From: Clostridia bacterium DTU022
GTDB lineage: Bacteria > Bacillota > Dethiobacteria > DTU022
Direction of reading: 5' to 3'
Length of the DNA stretch: 40,349 bases
NCBI GenBank assembly: GCA_001512835.1
Contig: LFRQ01000111.1
Coordinates: forward strand, 1 to 40,349
The notes beneath the pieces were generated by a model, which was not told where the DNA came from, searched no databases, and saw only the letters and a program-made list of their open reading frames with translations. Every line of letters begins with the position of its first letter. The stretch's first letter is position 1. Both the position numbers and the translations under genes were made by a program. Below, one piece after another: positions 23,666 through 31,506 of this stretch.

Positions 23666-24934
23666 CTAGCGGGCAAAGAGCCCCAGCACTCCCGCTTCGC
23701 TCAGCCGCCACCGGATCAGGTCCCGGTCGGTGGTGTACAGCTTTAATTGCTGCAGGTGCTCCCAGAGGGTTCCCCCAGCCAGGTTGTAAAGCTCCTGCCT
23801 CCCGGCGGCGCTCCGCGCCATCCGGCCGGTGAAGTTTACCATGGTTCCCAGAAGGGTGCTGCAGGGCAGGGCCACCGGCGGGCGCCCTCGGCACCAGAGC
23901 CAGGCGTTGTAGCCCGCCAGGGCGCCGGTGGCGATGGCTTCCGTGTGCCCGATGAGGAGGCCCGCCCTTTCCCCGGCCACAAAAAGGTTTTCCAGGGGAG
24001 GCACCTGCAGGGTGTCTTCCCGGCAAACCAAGCTCCCGCAGCGAATGGAGTTGCCCACCCCTCCCGCCAGGGGATCCCGGAATACGGCCCGTTCCAGGCC
24101 CCGGATTTGGCGCAGCTTCTCCAGGGGAAAGTAGGGCACCATTGCCTTTATCATGCCCGTATCCAGCAGGATCAAGTTCTCCTGGTATTCGGGGAAGAGG
24201 TACTGGCGGCAGGCTTTCATTTTGACGTCCAGCTCCCGGCGCCACTCCCGGGGAAGGGGGATGATCTTCACACCCTGGCATCGAATCTCCTCCAGGAGGC
24301 GGGGCTCCAGGCTCCCGGGATCCAGTTCGCAGGAACCGCTGAAGTAGCCGGGATTCCCGTCGCTCCGGAAAACGGTGTTCTCTGGGATGCCGGCTTCCAC
24401 GGCCACGCTGGCCCGGGGACCGAAAGTGGGGCAGCGATAGACGCACATCACGCAGCCGTTCCCGTTGCGGCGGCAGCTGCTCATGGGGCCCGCCGTCCCC
24501 GTGGCATCGACAAAGGCGCTTCCGGCGAAGGACTCCTCCCCCGCCCGCACCGCGGAGATCCGGCGCCCCTTCCTCTCCACCCCGACAACCCGTTTCTGAA
24601 AGCGGATCTCCACCCCGGCCTCCCGCAGCAGTTCGTACACAGCCTGCTCCACGCGCTCCACATCATAGAGGGAGGCGTGGCGGTGGCCGGGGAAATTAAG
24701 ATCCTGGTGGCGGGAGAGGGCGTCCACCAGCTCGATCAACTCCCCGGCCCCCATCAGCTTCAGCTCTTCAGCGGCGGTAAAGCGGCCGTTGTTGCGCATG
24801 ATGCCGCCTACGAGGCCGGAAGCCAGGAGGCGGTCCGTCCTCTCCAGGAGAAGGACCGGAATGCCTCTCCGGGCGGCCACCAGGGCCGCCGAGCAGCCGG
24901 CCCAGCCGCCGCCCACCACGACAATATTTTCCAT
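23666..24934 (-). CDS. FAD-dependent oxidoreductase with a four-cysteine cluster
   Basis: A 422-residue flavoprotein. The N-terminus has the dinucleotide fold VVGGGWAGCSAAL (6-18), ending in the acidic LLLER. The C-terminal part, with GGVGNSIRCGSL, LENLFVAGERAG and EAIATGALAGYNAW, resembles the FAD-binding region of TrmFO/GidA-type tRNA-modifying flavoproteins, and LLGTMVNFTG is also TrmFO-like. Between them lies SSCRRNGNGCVMCVYRCPTF (152-171) with Cys154, Cys161, Cys164 and Cys168 (C-x6-C-x2-C-x3-C), which could bind an iron-sulfur cluster. Substrate unknown. The ATG at 24934 has GGAGG seven bases upstream. It follows spmB by 34 bases, suggesting co-expression with dacB-spmA-spmB. Confidence 0.85.
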   Translation of the reverse strand: MENIVVVGGGWAGCSAALVAARRGIPVLLLERTDRLLASGLVGGIMRNNGRFTAAEELKLMGAGELIELVDALSRHQDLNFPGHRHASLYDVERVEQAVYELLREAGVEIRFQKRVVGVERKGRRISAVRAGEESFAGSAFVDATGTAGPMSSCRRNGNGCVMCVYRCPTFGPRASVAVEAGIPENTVFRSDGNPGYFSGSCELDPGSLEPRLLEEIRCQGVKIIPLPREWRRELDVKMKACRQYLFPEYQENLILLDTGMIKAMVPYFPLEKLRQIRGLERAVFRDPLAGGVGNSIRCGSLVCREDTLQVPPLENLFVAGERAGLLIGHTEAIATGALAGYNAWLWCRGRPPVALPCSTLLGTMVNFTGRMARSAAGRQELYNLAGGTLWEHLQQLKLYTTDRDLIRWRLSEAGVLGLFAR

Positions 24935-24968
24935 CTTCCTGCCTCCACTTTACCTTTTTGACAAGAAC

Positions 24969-25505
24969 CTAGCCGAAGGCCAGCCGGCAGACAACCACGG
25001 AGACCAAAAATCCGCCCAGGTCCGCCAGGAGCCCTACGGGAAGGGAGTGGCGGGTCTTGGAGATCCCCACGGAACCGAAATAGATGGTCAAAATATAAAA
25101 GGTGGTCTCCGTGCTGCCCATCATGGTGGAAGCCAGCCGGCCCGGGAAGGAATCGGGGCCGCTGCTTTGCATAATTTCTGTAAGGAGGGCCAGGGAGCCG
25201 TTTCCCGAGATGGGGCGCATGATGGCCAGGGGGAGCACCTCCGCAGGGATATGGAGCCCGGCCATAAGAGGGCTTAAGTACTCCACCAGCAGCTCCATGG
25301 CCCCGGAATCGCGAAACAAGCCGATGGCCACCAGCATGCCCACCAGGTACGGGATCAGGCGGACGGCAATGGAAAAGCCCTCCTTGGCCCCCTCCACAAA
25401 GGCCTCGAAAACATTGACCTTTCGGACCAGCCCAAAGATAATGACCGCGGCAACCAGCAAGGGAACCAGCCAGCTGGAAAGAAAGCTGACCAGGAAAGCG
25501 ATCAT
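24969..25505 (-). CDS. spmB: Spore maturation protein B
   Basis: SpmB acts with SpmA in dehydration of the spore core, giving heat resistance; both are nucleoside-recognition (Gate) domain membrane proteins. The 178-residue protein has several membrane segments and the family segments RLIPYLVGMLVAIGLFRDSG, RPISGNGSLALL and MMGSTETTFYILTIYFG. The longer frame to 25691 is read-through within spmA; the ATG at 25505 overlaps the spmA stop (ATGA) and has GGAGAG nine bases upstream. The overlap indicates coupled translation and equal amounts. Confidence 0.95.
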   Translation of the reverse strand: MIAFLVSFLSSWLVPLLVAAVIIFGLVRKVNVFEAFVEGAKEGFSIAVRLIPYLVGMLVAIGLFRDSGAMELLVEYLSPLMAGLHIPAEVLPLAIMRPISGNGSLALLTEIMQSSGPDSFPGRLASTMMGSTETTFYILTIYFGSVGISKTRHSLPVGLLADLGGFLVSVVVCRLAFG

Positions 25506-26086
25506 GAGCGCACTCTCCTGCCCCGGAATATGCGGTCCGCCACCAGCGCCACCAGGGTGGAGCAGGTGGTAGCAACGATGGTGGTTCCCACGATCTCCGT
25601 GGGATTTAAAGAACCCGTCGCCGCCCGGAGGGCGATTACCGTTGTGGGCAGCAGGGTCAAACTGGAGGTGTTCAGGGCCAGGAAGGTGCACATCTCGTCG
25701 GTGGCCTCTTCGGGGCAGGGGTTTAGTTTCTGCAGCTCCTCCATGGCCCGCAGGCCAAAGGGGGTGGCGGCGTTTCCCATTCCCAGGAGGTTGGCGCTCA
25801 TGTTCATCAGGATGGCGCTCATGGCCGGGTGATCCCGGGGCACCCGGGGGAAGAGGAATAAGGCCAGGGGGCGCAGCAGCTTCTTAAGGACCTCCATTAT
25901 CCCCGATTCCTCGATTATCTTCATGATTCCCAGCCAGAAAGCCATCAAGCCAATTAAACCGAAGGCAACGGTTACCGCCTGCTCGGCAGACTTAAAAATG
26001 CTGGGGGTAATGGCGGAGATCTCTCCCTTCAGCGCCGCCAGCAGGATGGCGATACAGATAAAGCCCGCCCAGAGGTAGCCGATCAC
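25502..26086 (-). CDS. spmA: Spore maturation protein A
   Basis: Partner of SpmB in spore core dehydration. The 194-residue membrane protein shows the family segments GLIGLMAFWLGIMKI, MNMSANLLGMGNAATPFGL and FLALNTSSLTLLPTTVI. The start is GTG at 26086 with GGAGGGG just upstream. It lies 25 bases after dacB and overlaps spmB by four bases, reproducing the dacB-spmA-spmB operon of B. subtilis, which is mother-cell (SigE) controlled there. Confidence 0.96.
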   Translation of the reverse strand: MIGYLWAGFICIAILLAALKGEISAITPSIFKSAEQAVTVAFGLIGLMAFWLGIMKIIEESGIMEVLKKLLRPLALFLFPRVPRDHPAMSAILMNMSANLLGMGNAATPFGLRAMEELQKLNPCPEEATDEMCTFLALNTSSLTLLPTTVIALRAATGSLNPTEIVGTTIVATTCSTLVALVADRIFRGRRVRS

Positions 26087-26111
26087 CGAACCCCTCCTTT
26101 CAAGGGCATGT

Positions 26112-27248
26112 TTACATGAGGATGGAAACCCACAGTCGCCTCAACTGCTCCAGGAAAGAGATCCTGGGCACATCTTCTCCCGCCAGCAGATCCACGGTGC
26201 CCAGCTGTTCATCATCCAGAAAGAGCTGCACTTCCCCCAGCTTCTCCCCCTTTTTCAAGGGCGCATCGTAGCTCTCCTGGATCTGAAAACGGCAGCGAAC
26301 CCGCTCCTTCTCTCCTTCCTGGAGGGGAAGGTAGCCGTCCCGGCCGGGAACCAGGCTTACCTTGGCCGCTCTCCCCCGGTTTACCCGGGCAGTGATCACC
26401 GGCCGCCCCCGTTCCAGCATCTTCTCCCGCTTAAAGGTGTTGAAGCCGTAATCCAGCAGGAGCATGGCATCCTCCCACATCTGGGGGGCGTTCAGAACCA
26501 CGGTGACCAGCTGCCAGCCGTCGCGGGTGGCCGATCCGGCGAAGCAGCGCCCCGCCGCGGTGGTCCAGCCCGTCTTGATCCCGTCGCCGCCGGGGTAGAT
26601 CTCCAAAAGGCGGTTCTGGTTGCCAAGATACCTCTCCCACGGCTGCCCGGGCCAGGAGATTGTCCTCCCCGGAGTAGCCACGATCTCCCGAAAGCGGGGG
26701 TTCTGCATGGCATAGACAGAGATCAGGCCCAGGTCGTAGGCGGTGCTGTAATGCTCCTCGTCGGGTAGGCCGTGGGGGTTGATAAAGTTGGTATTCATGG
26801 CTCCGATCTCCCGTGCCTTGCGGTTCATCAAGAAGGAAAATTTTTTCACCGAGCCGGCCAGGTGCTCGGCAATGGCCACGGCGGCATCGTTGCCGGAGCG
26901 CAGCATCAGGCCGTAGACCAGCTCTTCCAAGGTCTTCTTCTCGCCCTCTTCCAGCCAGATGGAGGAGCCTCCCGTCTGGGCCGCCTCCTTGCTAACGGTA
27001 ACCAGGTCCTCTTCCCTGCCTTCCTCCAGGGCGATGATTGCCGTCATAATCTTGGTCACGCTGGCCATGGGGAGGCGCTGATGCTCGTTCTTCCGCCAGA
27101 GGACGCGCCCGCTGTCCCGGTCCATGAGAATGGCGGCCTTGGCGCTAACCTGGAGCTCCTCCCCGGCTGCCGGGGCGGCGGCAAGGAGATCCAGGATAAC
27201 GAAAAATAAAGCCAGCACCAAGGCCAGCTTTTTTGAATCAGAGAGCAT
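26112..27248 (-). CDS. dacB: D-alanyl-D-alanine carboxypeptidase DacB-like (PBP5 family)
   Basis: A penicillin-binding carboxypeptidase that trims stem peptides of spore cortex peptidoglycan. The 378-residue protein has a signal peptide (about 1-28) and the three active-site motifs of the serine DD-peptidases: SVTK (63-66, nucleophile Ser63), SGN (118-120) and KTG (225-227). The C-terminal region forms the beta-rich PBP5 domain and an amphipathic end. It is placed as DacB rather than DacF because it directly precedes spmA-spmB, as in B. subtilis. The ATG at 27248 has only a weak GGTTGAG ribosome binding site. A 6-bp inverted repeat lies just upstream. Confidence 0.9.
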   Translation of the reverse strand: MLSDSKKLALVLALFFVILDLLAAAPAAGEELQVSAKAAILMDRDSGRVLWRKNEHQRLPMASVTKIMTAIIALEEGREEDLVTVSKEAAQTGGSSIWLEEGEKKTLEELVYGLMLRSGNDAAVAIAEHLAGSVKKFSFLMNRKAREIGAMNTNFINPHGLPDEEHYSTAYDLGLISVYAMQNPRFREIVATPGRTISWPGQPWERYLGNQNRLLEIYPGGDGIKTGWTTAAGRCFAGSATRDGWQLVTVVLNAPQMWEDAMLLLDYGFNTFKREKMLERGRPVITARVNRGRAAKVSLVPGRDGYLPLQEGEKERVRCRFQIQESYDAPLKKGEKLGEVQLFLDDEQLGTVDLLAGEDVPRISFLEQLRRLWVSILM

Positions 27249-27273
27249 CTCAACCCCCCGGGAAAATGATTTA

Positions 27274-27289
27274 AACCACGATTGTGGTT
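27274..27289 (-). terminator. Weak hairpin between gerW/ytfJ and dacB
   Basis: AACCAC/GTGGTT (27274-27279 with 27284-27289) encloses a four-base loop and is followed on the minus strand by a T-rich but interrupted tract. It may be a weak terminator after gerW or an operator for dacB. I cannot decide between these. Confidence 0.4.
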
Positions 27290-27313
27290 ATTAATATTCC
27301 CCGAAAGTTGGAA

Positions 27314-27745
27314 TTATGAATAGGAGCGCTCAGGCGGCATCTCCCGGTAGCGATCCCTTTTTAGCATCCCCTGGATCTGGCTGATTACCTGGGGGGTAAG
27401 GTCGATAAGGCGGTCCAGCATGGCATTCCGGTCCACGGGCAGCAGGCGAACCTGCCCCTGCCCCACCACCAGGAAGGCCACGGGCTGGACGGTAACGCCG
27501 CCGCCGCTTCCGCCGCCAAAGGGCATCTCCCCGCCGGAATTGCCGGCCCGCCCCCCCTTCTCTTCGGCGGGACTTTCAAATTCCGTCCCCCCGGCGGCGA
27601 AGCCAAACATAACCCGGGAAACGGGGATAATGACGCTCCCGTCCGGGGTCTCCACGGTATCGCCGACAATTTTATTTACATCGACCATCTCTTTCAAATT
27701 CTCCATGGCGGTTTTCATCAGGCTCTCAATGGGATGATGTTCCAC
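27314..27745 (-). CDS. ytfJ: GerW/YtfJ family sporulation protein
   Basis: A 143-residue member of the GerW (YtfJ) family. The conserved block HPIESLMKTAMENLKEM near the N-terminus is followed by VGDTVETPDGSVIIPVSRV and FGFAAGGTEF, a glycine-rich stretch with MPFGGGSGGG, and VQPVAFLVV. YtfJ affects spore germination in B. subtilis. The frame can extend to TTG 27760, but GTG at 27745 has GGAGG eight bases upstream and gives the normal N-terminus. The start lies 20 bases inside the end of the DUF2953 gene, so translation is probably coupled, as in many Clostridia. Confidence 0.92.
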   Translation of the reverse strand: MEHHPIESLMKTAMENLKEMVDVNKIVGDTVETPDGSVIIPVSRVMFGFAAGGTEFESPAEEKGGRAGNSGGEMPFGGGSGGGVTVQPVAFLVVGQGQVRLLPVDRNAMLDRLIDLTPQVISQIQGMLKRDRYREMPPERSYS

Positions 27746-28286
27746 CGGAAGCACCTCCAAGTACTTTTTTCCTCAGCAGGATGAACAGTATCTTTAAGCC
27801 CTGGAAGCCGGTAATTTTCATCTCCACGGTACCGGTAATCTCCAAGGGGGCCGGTTCAAAAACGGGGACGATCTTCAACTGCGGCCTGTTTTCCAGCGTA
27901 AGGCAGGAAGCCAGCAAGGAAATCAGGGTCCCCCCCGCCGCCCAGCCGCCGCCGGCCAAAAGTCCGGTGGCGGCGGGATTTTCCAGGCCAAACTTCAGCT
28001 CCAGCCGCAAGTCGCGAAAGGGAATCTTCCTTATCGCGCGCCGCAATTCCGGCAGTGCCTTTTTGACATTGGCCGGGTTAACCCGGGAGGCCATGCTCAA
28101 AAAGGGCCCCTTAACGGGATCCGGCGAAAGCTCCAGGCGCCACCGGAGCAGTTTAACAGCAAGAAGCAACCGGCCATTATTATTCTCTCTATGGTAGTGG
28201 ATTAATATGCGCACGGGGAGAAATAAAAACGCCAGGAGCAAGAGCAGCAGCAATCCGGCGAGCAGGACAAGGCAAAGCCACAACAC
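27726..28286 (-). CDS. DUF2953 membrane-anchored protein
   Basis: A 186-residue protein with an N-terminal membrane segment (1-25, very Leu-rich) and a domain that fits DUF2953 in layout: a short basic segment, AVKLLRW, a central helical part, and C-terminal TGTVEMKITGFQGLKI. Function unknown; DUF2953 genes are usually beside ytfJ in spore formers, as here. The start is GTG at 28286 with AGGAGAGG eight bases upstream. The end overlaps ytfJ by 20 bases. Confidence 0.85.
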   Translation of the reverse strand: MLWLCLVLLAGLLLLLLLAFLFLPVRILIHYHRENNNGRLLLAVKLLRWRLELSPDPVKGPFLSMASRVNPANVKKALPELRRAIRKIPFRDLRLELKFGLENPAATGLLAGGGWAAGGTLISLLASCLTLENRPQLKIVPVFEPAPLEITGTVEMKITGFQGLKILFILLRKKVLGGASGGTSSH

Positions 28287-28367
28287 CGGTCGAACCTCTC
28301 CTTACCGGGATCGGGGTTGGCGCTGACAGGTTCCCGTGTTAAATACTTTACCCAAAGGGGGAAGAAT

Positions 28368-28435
28368 AAAAACCCGCCCGGCCGGTATTCCTGCCGCCGG
28401 CAGCCAGGCTTCCCCTCTTCCGAAGGGGGAAGCCT
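28368..28435 (-). terminator. Probable terminator region after scpB
   Basis: A 10-bp stem AGGCTTCCCC/GGGGAAGCCT (28406-28415 with 28426-28435) is followed on the minus strand by further GC-rich inverted sequence (CTGCC...GGCAG) and then GGGTTTTT with five T at 28368-28372. The T run is not directly after the main stem, so the exact terminator is uncertain. Confidence 0.5.
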
Positions 28436-28458
28436 CCGCCGCAACAGGGCAAGGGGAT

Positions 28459-29001
28459 TTACGGGGTCTCTCCCTTCCCTTCTCCTGCTTCCAAAGCGGG
28501 GAGTTCATCCAGGTCTTTCAAGCCGAAGTAACGCAGGAAATCAGGGGTGGTGCAGTAGATCAAGGGCCTTCCGGGGCCTTCCTTGCGGCCCTTGATGCGG
28601 ATTAGCTTGCGCTTCAACAGGCTGTCCAGGACGTGTTCGCACTTCACGCCGCGGATGGATTCGATCTCCATCCGGGTAACGGGCTGCTTGTAAGCAATAA
28701 TGGCCAGGGTTTCCATGGCGGCGTTGGAGAGGTTGCCGGCCACCTCTTCGCTGTACATTCTCTCCAGGTAGGGAGCCAGTTCCGGCAGGGTGCCCATCTG
28801 GTATCCCCCGGCCACTTCGAAGATCTGGAGGCCCCGCCCGGAGCGGGCAAATTCCTCCTGCAGATCCTTGACGATGCGCTCTACCTCGGCCTTAGAAAGG
28901 GAGATGATCTCGGCAATTCTCTCCGCCTTCACGGGTTCTTCTTTCAGGAACAGGATGGCTTCCACCAGCTTCTTCTGCAGTGCGTATTCCAAGGCAGACA
29001 C
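28459..29001 (-). CDS. scpB: Segregation and condensation protein B
   Basis: ScpB is a winged-helix kleisin-associated protein that joins ScpA and SMC in the chromosome condensin complex. The 180-residue protein has the family block ETLAIIAYKQPVTRMEIESI and GRPLIYCTTPDFLRYFG near the C-terminus. Listed start is GTG at 29001, but its AGGGA is too close; TTG at 28992, eight bases from GGGAG, is an alternative. The gap to scpA is 27 bases; the two are co-expressed. Confidence 0.93.
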   Translation of the reverse strand: MSALEYALQKKLVEAILFLKEEPVKAERIAEIISLSKAEVERIVKDLQEEFARSGRGLQIFEVAGGYQMGTLPELAPYLERMYSEEVAGNLSNAAMETLAIIAYKQPVTRMEIESIRGVKCEHVLDSLLKRKLIRIKGRKEGPGRPLIYCTTPDFLRYFGLKDLDELPALEAGEGKGETP

Positions 29002-29028
29002 TCCCTTATAACTTTGCTTGCGGCCTGG

Positions 29029-29832
29029 CTAGCCCCGGCGGTCCCGGCCGGGGGCCTCCTTCTTCTCCGGCAGGGGCCGGCTCCCCCTTAAAACCACCAG
29101 GATGGGCCCGAAGGCCCGGTCCTGCAAGAGATGGATTTTTTTCTGCCGGGTCAGCTCCAGCAGGGCGATAAAAGTGACAATGATCTCCGGCAAGGTTTCC
29201 TTCCTGATAAAATCCCGGAAAGGAAGGGCCTGCCCCTTCTCCTTCAGGCGGCGGAGAATGAAGGCGGTCCGATCCTTGACGGCAAAATCCTCCACCTGGG
29301 GGATCTCCGGTACGGCAGCGGCGGTGGCGGCGGCTTCGCAAAAGCGGCGCATAATTTCCACCAGGATTTCCGCTCCCTCCCAGTAGGTATAATACGAGTC
29401 CTGCCGGCTGATCAGGATCATCTTCTCCCCCCGGGTGGAGCGCAAAAAGATCTTCTTCTGAAGCCGCTCCCTCTCCTTTAGCCACTGGGCCGCCTCCTTG
29501 AATTGGCGGTACTCTTCCAACCGCTGGAAGAGGTCCTCGGGGGAGTTGATGTCCAGGAAAAGCTCTTCTTCCTCCCCTTCCCCCTCCCGGACCGGCCGGG
29601 GCAGAAGCATCTTGGATTTCAGGCGCAGCAGGGTGGCCGCCATCACCAGAAACTCGCTGGCAATCTCCAGGTTCAACTCCTGCATGGAGCGGATATACTC
29701 CAGGTACTGCTCCGTGATCTCGGCGATGGAGACGGACCAGATATCCACCTCCGCCTTCTTGATCAGGTGGAAGAGAAGGTCGAAGGGCCCTTCAAAGACG
29801 GGCAGCTTTATAGTGTATGCTTCCTTGTTCAT
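29029..29832 (-). CDS. scpA: Segregation and condensation protein A
   Basis: ScpA is the kleisin bridging the SMC heads. The 267-residue protein opens YTIKLPVFEGPFDLLFHLI, the family N-terminal motif that contacts the SMC neck, and contains SEFLVMAATLLRLKSKMLLP. A charged loop with GEGEEEE follows, then the C-terminal winged helix (TFIALLELTRQKKI). The frame extends to 30051 but the extra 73 residues overlap trpS and are not family-like; the ATG at 29832 has AGGAAGG upstream. It follows trpS by 11 bases. Confidence 0.94.
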   Translation of the reverse strand: MNKEAYTIKLPVFEGPFDLLFHLIKKAEVDIWSVSIAEITEQYLEYIRSMQELNLEIASEFLVMAATLLRLKSKMLLPRPVREGEGEEEELFLDINSPEDLFQRLEEYRQFKEAAQWLKERERLQKKIFLRSTRGEKMILISRQDSYYTYWEGAEILVEIMRRFCEAAATAAAVPEIPQVEDFAVKDRTAFILRRLKEKGQALPFRDFIRKETLPEIIVTFIALLELTRQKKIHLLQDRAFGPILVVLRGSRPLPEKKEAPGRDRRG

Positions 29833-29843
29833 GAACAACCTTC

Positions 29844-30833
29844 CTACAGTTTCATGGCCCGGCGGACCGCGGCCAGGGTTTCCCGGGCCACTTCCCGGGC
29901 CCTGGAGTTGCCGTCCTCCAAGATCTCCTCCAAGAGCCGGGGATTCCTCTCCAGTTCCATCCTTTTCTCGTAGGCGGGCGCCAGGTGCTCCACCAGCTTT
30001 TTGGCCAACATCTCCTTGCACTGCACGCAGCCGATCCCGGCCCGGCGGCACTCCGCGGCGATCTCTTCCAGGGCCGGCGCGTTGAAGACATGGTGGAACT
30101 TGTAGACGGGACAGACCTCCGGCCGCCCGGGGTCCCGGCGCCGGGCCCGCTGGGGATCGGTGACCATCAGCCGAACCTTCTCCTGGATCTCCTCCCGGGA
30201 AGCGCCCAGGGAGATGTAGTTGTCGTAACTCTTGCTCATCTTGCGCCCGTCAATCCCCGGAAGCAGGGTAAACTGGCTCAACAGCGGGCGGGGCTCGGGA
30301 AAGATGGACCCGTAAATATGATTAAAGCGGCGGGCCACCTCCCTGGTCAGTTCCAGGTGGGGCAGCTGGTCTTCCCCCACGGGGACGGCATCGGCGCGGT
30401 AGGCCAGGATGTCGGCGGCCTGCAGCAGCGGGTAGCCCAGGAAGCCGTAGGTGTTGATCTCCCTTCCTTCCAACTGCCGCAACTGTTCCTTAAAGGTGGG
30501 GCAGCGCTCCAGCCAGGCGATAGGGGTGATCATGGCCAGGAGCAGGTACAGCTCGGCATGCTCCTTTACCGCGGACTGGCGGAAGATAACCGCTTTGCGG
30601 GGATCCAGGCCGGCGCTAAGCCAGTCCAGCAGGATCTCCCGCACGTATTCCCGCAGGCGGTCGGTATCCTGGTATTCCGTGGTGAGGGCATGCCAGTCGG
30701 CAATAAAGAAGTAGCACCGGTACTCCTCCTGGAGCTTGACCCAGTTCTGCAGCGCCCCCACATAATTGCCCAGGTGGAGCCTCCCGCTGGGACGCATTCC
30801 GCTTAGGATAACCTCTTTTCGATTTGTACTCAA
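29844..30833 (-). CDS. trpS: Tryptophanyl-tRNA synthetase
   Basis: Class I aminoacyl-tRNA synthetase charging tRNA-Trp. The 329-residue protein has the HIGH-type motif LHLGN (19-23), the GEDQ motif (153-156) and KMSKS (198-202), and normal family length. It starts with TTG at 30833, preceded by GGGGGTG about eight bases upstream. The order M50 protease-trpS-scpA-scpB is common in Clostridia. There is no T-box leader visible ahead of the gene. Confidence 0.96.
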   Translation of the reverse strand: MSTNRKEVILSGMRPSGRLHLGNYVGALQNWVKLQEEYRCYFFIADWHALTTEYQDTDRLREYVREILLDWLSAGLDPRKAVIFRQSAVKEHAELYLLLAMITPIAWLERCPTFKEQLRQLEGREINTYGFLGYPLLQAADILAYRADAVPVGEDQLPHLELTREVARRFNHIYGSIFPEPRPLLSQFTLLPGIDGRKMSKSYDNYISLGASREEIQEKVRLMVTDPQRARRRDPGRPEVCPVYKFHHVFNAPALEEIAAECRRAGIGCVQCKEMLAKKLVEHLAPAYEKRMELERNPRLLEEILEDGNSRAREVARETLAAVRRAMKL

Positions 30834-30863
30834 GTCAAGGACACCCCCTGCGACAAATAGATG

Positions 30864-31496
30864 CTAGATGGGAAGGAGAAGCCGGATCACGAAGGTCATG
30901 GCGGCGTATATGGCCCTCGTTACCGGGAAAATAATCGCCCCCAGGGCCCGGGTTAAGATGAGCAGCAGCAGTATAACCGTGGCATAGGGTTCCAGCTGCC
31001 GGTAAAAGCCCTGCAGGGAGCGGGGAGCCAGAACGGCAAATATTTTTGAGCCGTCCAGGGGGGGGATGGGCACCAGGTTAAAGACCCCCAGGACGATATT
31101 GACCCAGACCACGGCAAACAAAATCTCGAACAAGAGCGGGCTGCCTACATTGATGACGGCCAGCAGGTAAAAGAGAAAAAGGCTGACAAAGGCCAGGAGA
31201 AAATTGGTTAACGGGCCGGCCAGGGAGACCCAAAAGATCCCCTTCCGGTAGTCCCGGAAATAATACGGGTTGATGGGTACCGGCTTGGCCCAGCCGATGC
31301 CGAAGAGCAGGAGCGTCAGGGTGCCCATGGGATCCAGGTGCTGCAGCGGGTTCAAGGTGAGCCGCCCGTGGGCCTTGGCGGTGGGATCGCCAAAGTGATA
31401 GGCCATCCGGGCATGGGCATACTCGTGAAAGGTAATGGCGATGAGCAGGGCGGGAATCCGCAGGGCCATGGCTTTTAAATCGAACAGGCCGGACAT
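30864..31496 (-). CDS. Site-2 protease family (M50) membrane metalloprotease
   Basis: A 210-residue multi-pass membrane protein. The zinc motif HEYAH (His24, Glu25, His28) lies in the first membrane helix and [10 protein letters not shown] (140-149) supplies the third ligand (Asp148), the arrangement of the small M50 site-2 proteases such as YwhC. The substrate is unknown. The frame extends to 31592 but overlaps the preceding gene; the ATG at 31496 has its GGAGG about 15 bases upstream, further than usual. It follows the tRNA nucleotidyltransferase by 10 bases. Confidence 0.92.
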   Translation of the reverse strand: MSGLFDLKAMALRIPALLIAITFHEYAHARMAYHFGDPTAKAHGRLTLNPLQHLDPMGTLTLLLFGIGWAKPVPINPYYFRDYRKGIFWVSLAGPLTNFLLAFVSLFLFYLLAVINVGSPLLFEILFAVVWVNIVLGVFNLVPIPPLDGSKIFAVLAPRSLQGFYRQLEPYATVILLLLILTRALGAIIFPVTRAIYAAMTFVIRLLLPI

Positions 31497-31506
31497 GGCT
31501 GGCTGG

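Noticed and set aside
23747..24961. A 404-codon open frame on the plus strand
   Set aside because: Antisense to the FAD oxidoreductase; low-complexity composition and no motif.
25506..25691. N-terminal extension of spmB by 62 residues
   Set aside because: It overlaps spmA in another frame and has no family similarity; the ATGA overlap start is typical.
27249..27313. A SigE promoter ahead of dacB
   Set aside because: GAATATT fits the -35 consensus, but no CATACAAT-like -10 lies 13-15 bases downstream.
29833..30051. N-terminal extension of scpA by 73 residues
   Set aside because: It lies within trpS in another frame, is Gly/Pro/Arg-rich and is absent from the family; the ATG at 29832 is well placed.
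30834..30863. A T-box leader ahead of trpS
   Set aside because: The upstream gap is only 30 bases and contains no T-box sequence.
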